A stretch of 64,000 nt of DNA from Solenopsis invicta. Taxonomy: Eukaryota > Arthropoda > Insecta > Hymenoptera > Formicidae. Below the pieces are notes generated by a model, which made no database searches, was not told the origin of the DNA, and saw only the letters and a program-made list of their open reading frames with translations. Below, piece after piece: positions 56,364 through 64,000 of the stretch (positions are counted from its first letter, which is position 1; the number at the start of each line of letters is the position of its first letter). A program made the position numbers and the translations under genes. The DNA lies in NCBI RefSeq assembly GCF_016802725.1, contig NC_052676.1:6589433-6653432 (forward strand), in the 5' to 3' direction.

Positions 56364-59263
56364 GTTATGAAAAAAAAAAAAAAAAACGTGAACATCATAA
56401 TCGGCGCAAAATCTTTAGGTCTCTCTGACTTTACAATTCTGACAGTAATCTCATGCACAGGAGAATCACTTCGTCTTTGTTTATTCAAAGAGTCAAGTCT
56501 CGGGTTGGCACTCGAATGGTTTATGAATGAAAAGTAAATCCCGCCAGAATCCAAGCGGCCGCCGGGATCCTTGCGCAGAACGAGAACTATCGTCCGCGTA
56601 AATTTTCTTTTAAAAGTGTGAGAACCTCAGCGTCGTTTATATCGTTCAAGTCTAGGAATCACAGAAACGCCTGACTGTTTCGACAAGCGACATCGTCGCG
56701 TCTCTCAGTTCGACGTGAGGCATAGTTATAATCATATATTACGCCTAAAAATATATATGTATATATATGTTTGTATATATAATGTAATCATAAAGATCTG
56801 GGAAACCGGTGGCATTTCGAAGGGGTCTCGCGCGTTTTCGTAGCAAATTAAAGATTTAAAGCTCGCAAAGTTTCTAAAATTATGCAAATGTATCTGATTC
56901 GGAGAGCTCAAAGGTCTAGGAATATGGCGGATTTTACTTAATAGCCTCGCGAATTCAGAATCCTAGGTACTTGTACTTTGGACTATTCGCAATTTGAAGA
57001 TTTCTTTAAATTACACTAAAGCTTCAGGGGACGTCTCGCTGAACTAACTTTCAAGTTCCTGCGAGATCGAAGTTACAGGGATACGAATTTCAAATCAGAG
57101 ATCGTCGTCGTTCTAACTTCTAACGTTTACAGTCAACGCTATATGTCTCCGTCGAAAGAAAGGATCTTTAATAAATGGCGGGTGTAATAAATTCCGGGGA
57201 TCTAACGAATTTCCGTTCATCTACGATTCCAAATTGATCTAAGAGGACTCGTAGATGAAAGAAGGGCTCGCCGCTAATCCCGAGATGCAAACATGTTATG
57301 TTTCTGTAATTATATAATTATAACTATAAGGACAATCGTCCAACCGCATATCGCGCTTGTATGATTCTCGAGCAACGATGTAAGTTTTAACATGACACCC
57401 TGTATGCTACTTCTTCGCGAGCTCGACCTCTCGAGTCAGCTCAATATCGAAAGGATACACAGAAGATGCAGCGTAGAAAAAGTCTTTCGAGAGGAACATT
57501 CACGTTCCCCTTGCGGGGGTGGTCGCTTTGCGAATCGCCTGGGTTTCGAGGTAATCAATTACAGCGCCAATACAAACTTGATGAAGGGGAGACACCGATC
57601 GGAGTCTGAAGATCACCGATGACGATACGTCGTTTGCGTATGAACAAGCGTGAACAAGACACTCGACGATCGGAAAGAAACATGTCCGAGTCATTTTTAG
57701 GAAACACACCTGCAAGAATTAAGAGCCGCGATAATGACGATAGCCGGAAAAAGAGTCGGAAAGATTGACAAAAATACATCGCTGCGAAGAAAGTCGATCT
57801 TCTTGTTAGTCAATGAATTACAACTATAACAATTATAAAGTTATACTTTCTTTAAAATATTTTGCGAGATAAAATGAAAGGTTCACGCGCGTGTGCATTG
57901 TTTTTAGGGACTTTGACTCTTTTCTCACACAGAAAGAAAATTAATATCAAATCAATAATCATTGCCTCATATGTAAGTAAGAATATAAAATCTTTAAAAA
58001 AATTGCTAATTTTAAATGAACATAACTCGCTTACACGAAGAAATTTAGTAACATGTTTTTGATAAGAAAAATATATTTATCACTATTCAATAATAATTTT
58101 CATGAGTTGAGAGAAAAAAATATTAGATAAGAAATAATGACATCTACCAACCAAGAATTAGAATTTTTTAAACTATTGTTATTAAAATAATTACGTATTG
58201 TTTTTTACTATTTGTTATAATAACAAAATAAAAATATAAAAAAAATACACTAAAATTTAAAATTATTACATTTTAAAGATTTTATACTTTTGTTTATATA
58301 TAGGACAATGATTGTTGATATATTGTTTTTTTTTCTGTATAGCCACTTGATTCTCTCACTTCGAGAAATTGCAACTTGACGAAAATAATTCTACCGGAGA
58401 AGTTCAGAAATCAATTGATAGCAGAACTGCGATTTGATTTCCTTCAAGAAATTGCGAAGTCTGTAATGATGAAAATTTTTCTATTGCGTCCTTCTAAAGT
58501 ATGCAAAATGCGAGTTCTCGTATCAGAGTGAGGAAGAAAGATCGCGTATTTTTAATGGGATTGCGTGAACAATGGGTGCCTAACGATGCGTTTCTTCCGG
58601 GATTGGCGGGCAGTATCTTGTATTTCGTTCGATACGTCATCATAAATCTCAAAGACATAGCAAAACTTTTCGAAACGCTTTTGTTAAGCGTATTTTATTT
58701 CTACATGTACATATCCGGAATTTCCGATTTGCATGATAGATAATGCAACATTGAACATTCGGTATTGGCCACGATAACAATCTGATCTGACTCATTAATG
58801 CAGAAATGTTGGAAAAGATGTTTTGCAAATACTTCAAATGATAAACATTCAAGAATGCAAAGATTTTCGAAATCCTATGAGGATAAGTTCAAAATTGTAC
58901 AATTCCAACGTGTTTCAAGCATTCCGAATAGCGTTTCGTATTTAGCTGTAAAAACTTTGAAAAAACCGAAGTTTTAAGATGTACCTATCTTGGAGTCGCT
59001 GTATCTAATGTTCCACGTTTGCTAATTTCAAGGAAACTTGATTGAACTTGAAGTTTTTGTCGCAATTACCGCTCAATCCAGAGTCCCACACAGAAAACAA
59101 TGGTTAAATTAACGAAATGTGCAGCAAATTTTGGTAAAAATGATTGGAATTTCTTATTATGATCAGATTCTTTGCTATGAAACAAAAAGTTTAAATATGA
59201 TGATAATAACAATTTGGTTAACACTTCTTTAGTTAAATTTTTTCCTTCTACAAAACTTTTCCC
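56364..59263. other. Non-coding DNA, no supported gene
   Basis: Mostly AT-rich with moderately GC-richer parts at 56.5-57.7 kb. It contains an A18 run at about 56,370-56,387 and TA/TG microsatellite sequence at 56,747-56,781. An 11-bp hairpin is at 57,216-57,226 and 57,249-57,259 ('ttcatctacga' and its complement). Several frames of 60-80 codons lack recognisable domains or codon bias. Parts could be UTR or intron of an unseen gene. Confidence 0.45.
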
Positions 59264-59421
59264 AGCAACATCAAGTTACTGTTATATAACTCTTAATTTT
59301 CCCACTCCGCAATGTAACTGTTATACTATATAACACATTTGTTATATAACAGTTATATTGTTAAATATGAAATTATAACTAAAACAGTTATACAACTGTA
59401 ACAAGGTATTTGCTAAGTTGC
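59264..59421. repeat. Fold-back (MITE-like) element, copy 2 of a family
   Basis: Arms 'agcaacatcaagttactgtt' and the complement of 'aacaaggtatttgctaagttgc' pair imperfectly, and 'caatgtaactgttatac' pairs with 'ttatataacagttatattg'. Its right end read on the minus strand ('acttagcaaataccttgtta') matches the left end of copy 1. Inner 'aattttcccactccgcaatg' matches 'aatttcccaataatg' of copy 1. Confidence 0.65.
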
Positions 59422-60069
59422 AGCAGCGTCATTAGATGGATGCGGCGGTTCTATTTCTTGCTCCATTTCTTTCTAAAGCTTCAGACGCAATGAAAAGCAC
59501 AGGCAAAATAACGGAGAATAAGGAACAGTTCAATATGTTAAATAAGAAAAGCGTATAAAGCAACTTTATTCAACATATTGTTGCTTACTCCCTGTTCTCT
59601 ATTCCTTAGTCCGTTCATTGTGTTTGGAGATTTAGAGGAAATCCATACACAATAGAATAAAAGGTGCAGCATTATGACATTTTTTTATTTCTACTCTAGT
59701 TAAACGATTTCTCTTGCGAGTCTTTAAAATTGAGTTTCAAAGACGAGAGAAAATTAAAAATCTACACTAACAATACGGTTTTTTTGGTCTACACAATAAT
59801 TAATTAGGAAATCTGATAAAATTAAAAATTCTAATTTATTTTAAATAGACATACTAGTTGAATCTACCAGATTTCCAATTAATATAACTAAAATTTTTTC
59901 AGCGTAGCGAAAATCAGAATGCATGCAAATGTGCCTGTTACCTCAATCAAAATCCGAGTAATCAAATTTGTCTAATTATTTTAATAAAAATTATGGATTA
60001 TTCACATTTCACCAAATAATTCAGGTTGATATTAATGTTTCAGATTAAACCAATAAATTTTCTTTTCAG
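59422..60069. other. AT-rich non-coding DNA upstream of a candidate exon
   Basis: No coding region seen. The inverted words 'caacatattg' and 'caatatgtt' near 59,530-59,582 are short. It ends in a pyrimidine-rich tract 'ttttcttttcag' that could be a splice acceptor. Confidence 0.4.
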
Positions 60070-60321
60070 TGCAAGACTTCAAGATTTATCCGAGGACAGA
60101 ATTTCGCAGACTCAGCTCTCTCGAATCCAGAGGCTCAAAACATTCCCGAGTCGAGGAAGGCTTCGAGGATCCAACAGTTTCGGAGAGTCCGCGTGTGTTC
60201 GTCGATAATGCATGTCGATCAGGTGAGAGAGAGACGGGAAAATCGGCTCGTTGATAGGAATGCGTTAACGGTCGACGTGCCGCGAAGTTCCGATCGCCGC
60301 GATTGGCGTGCGCACGATTAG
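60070..60321 (+). CDS. Candidate terminal coding exon (unknown gene, tentative)
   Basis: A pyrimidine tract and AG ('ttttcttttcag', ending 60,069) precede a frame beginning TGC AAG ACT that stays open for 83 codons to TAG at 60,319-60,321. The stretch is richer in GC than its flanks. The encoded peptide is polar and Arg-rich (ending VPRSSDRRDWRAHD) with no recognised domain. An alternative is an internal exon of 153 bp ending at the donor-like 'cag|gtgaga' at 60,222/60,223, where all three frames are open. The following 60.3-61.3 kb looks like 3' UTR (T-rich, TATG repeats, AATAAA near 61,239). Nothing else of the gene can be identified here. Confidence 0.25.
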   Translation, partial: CKTSRFIRGQNFADSALSNPEAQNIPESRKASRIQQFRRVRVCSSIMHVDQVRERRENRLVDRNALTVDVPRSSDRRDWRAHD

Positions 60322-63300
60322 CATAGCTCTTATTACTTTTTTTTTTAAGTCGATTCGTTAGCGGAGTCTAAAAAAATATCGTTAAGTCTCGTCGTAAGAA
60401 AAGTTCGCTCTCGGTGCTTCGTATAGTATCAAAACCACTTTAGCCCTACGAGTTTGTTTGTTTGTTTTTTTTTTTTGTTTTTCTACCGCGCGATGATGCA
60501 CCTTCGCATGCCTTTTTAAATGGTGCGCCTTTGTTCCTTCTAACGAATGTATGTATGTATCCTCAGTTTATTCAATACGTATTTTACTTTACTTTTATAT
60601 CTGTATAGACTTTTCATGTATATATACGTACGTAATTATGTATACTAATTTGTGCCTTTCCCTATGTCCGCCGTCGTAAAGTAATCAAGACTAATTAGTA
60701 GTAACAACTTACGCGATATCATATTAGCTGAGTTAGAATATAATGTATATGGTATCTGAGGGGAGGGTATATGTTACGTTATATATAGACCTATTGCCCT
60801 AAACCTGTAGGGAGGAAACTTTCTCTATAGTCGTTAATAGTCCGTTTTGTTCCAAGATCCATGAACGCTGTCGATGGTGCGGTGTGTTGGTGCATGACAG
60901 AAATGGGGGAAAGGAGGTAATAGCCGTCATGCCCAGCGACGCTGAATATTGATGGCGAAGGTTACAATGCGGGCGCATTGTGGTGCACGTTGTTGAATTT
61001 TAATGGCGAAAATTATGGAAGGATCGTAATGTTCCGCATGATTTGGAAACGCATGCTTTCATCCGTGATGATAATGTCGCTGATGGCAAAGAGGCGATGT
61101 TCCGAGACGTTCTTGGTATACTTTTTTTTCTCGCGATTCGAAAATCTCGATCCTCCAACCGAGTCGATTGAAGACTAGAGGAGACCTCGGATTTTCAAAG
61201 TTTTGGAACTTAGTGAGAGGGCACAAATTTTGGGGAAAAAATAAAGTTTTAATACTAGAATAGATATAAAAGATATTGATAATTTCTAAAAGGACCAAGC
61301 AAATGAATTATTATGAAACTAAAGAAAATGAAGGGCCAAATTTTGCATCAGGATAATGCAAGAAGGTAATTGATGAAATGTTGAAAAAATTTTAGACTCT
61401 TAATTTTTATACAACAAATATTAATTAAAAAGAACAGAACGATACTTCTAGTATTAAAGACAAATGTTTTGTAGAAACTTCAAGTCTGCTGAATGCATGG
61501 AGCCAGAATTGTAGAACCTATGTGATGATGGCTATGCTCAATGCCTATGCGTGTACTTAAGTAAACTAATTCTAGAGAGAATTCTGGATTTCCGTACTTG
61601 ATCGGAGATCAACGATAATTGAAACGACTAGTTCAATGTCCAGGTGAGTGAAAGGGAAGGTGACAGATTAAACTTTCGAAATTGCGTACATGGCGATGAC
61701 AGTAACGATGATATTAACAGCCTGGCACAAGTAGATATAACAACAGTGCGCGTTACGCTGCGTCTTATGTGAGTTCTTCCAATGTTCTCCGAGTAGAAAG
61801 AGAAAGAGAGATAGAAAGAGAAAGAGAGAGGGAATAGAGATAGGAATAAAGGATAGAGATAGAGGAAAAGGAGGCTCGTTAAAAACCACGTTCCTTTAAT
61901 ACATAGTCGCTAGGTCACCCTATAGATTAATAGGTAATACGTTACTTTAATAGTTGTGTTGGTCATTTTACGTAACAGTTAGATGGCGACAGCCCAGCTC
62001 TAGGTATATAATATTTGGTATAAGATCTCCCGCAAAGTGTCTCTCTGAGAGTTAAAACCGTTTAAATGCTACCGTTATTCATCGCCGTGACGATAATTCG
62101 TTAATAATCATAACAATAACAATCATAAACGAATATAGATAGTAATAACTGTAATGCTCATATAAATACGCACGCTCGCGCGCTTAACTCTTTTTCTTCT
62201 GCTCCTTGCGTCTCGTTTAATATATATTTTTTTTTTCTTTTTTTTTTCCTCTTACTGTTAACTCTGCGTGTAAAGAATTAAGTCGATCACCGACTTTCGA
62301 TCTTCGACACCTTCGACCTTTTTTTCTCCGTTCTTCGTGTGAGATATCGCGTTGCCGTTCGGCCAGTAAAACGGTAGTTCACGTTGCACCGGAAATCGAT
62401 CGTATTTTCAATTCCGGTTGATAAATCGCGGTGATTAAAAGCGCGCGAAAAGAAAGGAATAGCCGTTCCATTCCCACGCTTCATGCACGCTAAACCAACT
62501 GTCTCGCAAACTCGACAATTTAAAAATCGCAGGTAGTGAAAAACTTGCGAGTGCCAAGGCTTGAAATGTTAAGGCTGCAAAGATCCCGTCCTCCTACACC
62601 TTTCATTAAACGAGAGTCTATAAGGTTCTAAGGACTCTGTGTTCTTTTACGAAAGCACAGATTTTACTTTTATAAATTCCTAAAATGAACGTGACATCCT
62701 GCGGTCCTGCGTAATTTTTCAAGGATCGAGAGTTACCTTAATCCTTCAACGAGTCTCATTATATCAAGGAACCATAGTTCTTTAAGGCTTTGAAGCTCAC
62801 AGGATCTCCGTTATTTCGAGAAATTAAAATCCTTAGAATCTCCATTACATGAAGCGACTATTCCAAAAATTTACATGTATGCAAATTTTATAGATCAAAG
62901 TTCGAAGGATCAATAGATTCCAAGTATTAAAGGCGCTGAGAAGGTCCATTATTACCAATATAAATTTTAAAGTCTCGTAAAGAGATTCTAACTTTCTGAT
63001 GATTTGAACTTCCGTAAGCCTAATATAATAGATATTTAACATTTCAACGTGTCAGAATTTTTTGAAGAATTAAATAAGATCGATGAAGACATTATACAGA
63101 ATATTTCGCTCTGAGCATGCGTTAAAATTTTGGAGCTTCGACAGATTTTGAATTCGAGTTTTTTTTTTGTTTATGAAATTAGAAACTAAAGTATAGTTTC
63201 AAAGGTATTTCGCGTATACTGTGTATCAAAGAATTTTAATGAGTTAAACCTTGGAAATTTAAATAGGTAATAAAATATCAACATGTTGATTATCTCATGG

Positions 63301-63946
63301 AAACATTATTTCAGTTAGATTTTAATTTGGAAAATAATAATACTCTATTAAATTTCTAAACTAAGACAAAAGGTACTTTAATTAAATTTAGAATAGTTAT
63401 AGTTAAGTTTCGGTTAGCTTCAAGTTTAATTGTGTCGTAATTACCGATAAAGTTAGGAAAAAAAGTCGATTCCAAGTTGATTATAATATTCACAAAAATT
63501 CGAAGCAGATTCTCTCCTCGCGAAATACTCGATATACATTCAATGACGAGAAATCAATCGGTTATCAAACTTCCATGCACTCTAAATGCAGCTTGCGAAA
63601 AGCTCATTTTTTCCCGGTTTTTTTTCGAAGTTCTTTTTTCTCTCTTTCATTACCCTCATCGTGATGCCATGTAGCTTCACTACGTCGAAGAGCTCGGTAA
63701 TCATCTACATATTCACGTTATATTACGTACTAATAATATCGTAGAGTCGGTGTCTATCACCTAAGATTCCAATATTGAGACTGCTTTTATGTTTACGTTT
63801 TTATACTTGGCGTGGTCTCTTCCTGGCACCATAATGCACTTTTAAGAAATCTATATAAAAATATCGTGGAATTGTCGTGTCCAGTGCGTTGAGTCGCGCG
63901 CGAAATAGAAATGCTCCTTGAACAAGGATGCGGAAATAGAATAAGA

Positions 63947-63948
<2 letters not shown>
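60322..63948. other. AT-rich non-coding DNA with simple repeats
   Basis: No supported gene. Contains poly-T/TTTG tracts near 60,460-60,483, TATG repeats near 60,548-60,560, a GA-rich purine tract at about 61,795-61,872 and a T-rich tract at 62,219-62,250. Short frames of 60-80 codons show no domains. It could be long UTR and intron of a gene extending past the window. Confidence 0.45.

Positions 63949-63992
<44 letters not shown>
63949..63992. repeat. GA dinucleotide microsatellite
   Basis: About 44 bp of uninterrupted 'ag' repeats just before the right window edge. Confidence 0.95.
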
Positions 63993-63994
<2 letters not shown>

Positions 63995-64000
63995 CGAGAG

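Noticed and set aside
57392..57622. 76-codon frame in the flank
   Set aside because: No splice context, domain or codon bias that separates it from chance.

Overview
The window looks like an arthropod nuclear genome, most likely an insect. It holds a very long AT-rich satellite array, a BEL/Pao LTR retrotransposon whose primer site matches insect/animal tRNA-Tyr, a decayed Polinton/adintovirus-like virus-derived cluster, fold-back (MITE-like) elements and AT-rich intergenic DNA. Composition suggests Hymenoptera, but that is inference. No bacterial operon, CRISPR array, rRNA or tRNA gene was seen.

Layout. (1) Positions 1 to about 42.46 kb are one satellite array that runs off the left edge. 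Its core repeats a dimer of about 281 bp made of two diverged monomers, A (about 142 bp) and B (about 139 bp). The core carries nested higher-order duplications: three neighbouring pairs about 1.40 kb (five dimers) apart, and long-range copies at offsets of 6,028 and about 7,841 bp. Four short blocks of a third monomer type interrupt the A/B alternation. The last 1.4 kb before unique DNA is not dimeric and consists of about ten diverged monomers of 139 bp. (2) 42.64-42.73 kb is a TA microsatellite. (3) 42.9-45.7 kb on the minus strand is a relic virus-like cluster. In transcription order it has the C-terminus of a protein-primed type-B DNA polymerase, an apparently intact FtsK/HerA-type packaging ATPase, a 75-aa unknown, a 115-aa basic protein with a hydrophobic tail, a broken 104-aa protein and a broken adenain-like cysteine protease. 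No capsid protein or integrase gene is visible. The polymerase fragment runs into a CAT-rich minisatellite (45.64-46.07 kb). (4) 46,785-53,208 is a complete but coding-dead BEL/Pao retrotransposon of 6,424 bp with two 552-bp LTRs. (5) 53.2-64.0 kb is AT-rich intergenic or intronic DNA with one long perfect hairpin, several fold-back elements, a weak candidate terminal exon near 60.1-60.3 kb, and a GA microsatellite at the right edge.

The only genes that once worked together are the virus-like cluster (replication, genome packaging, virion maturation) and the retrotransposon gag-pol. Neither set is complete here. All sequence comparisons were made by eye, and family assignments rest on visible motifs, not database searches.
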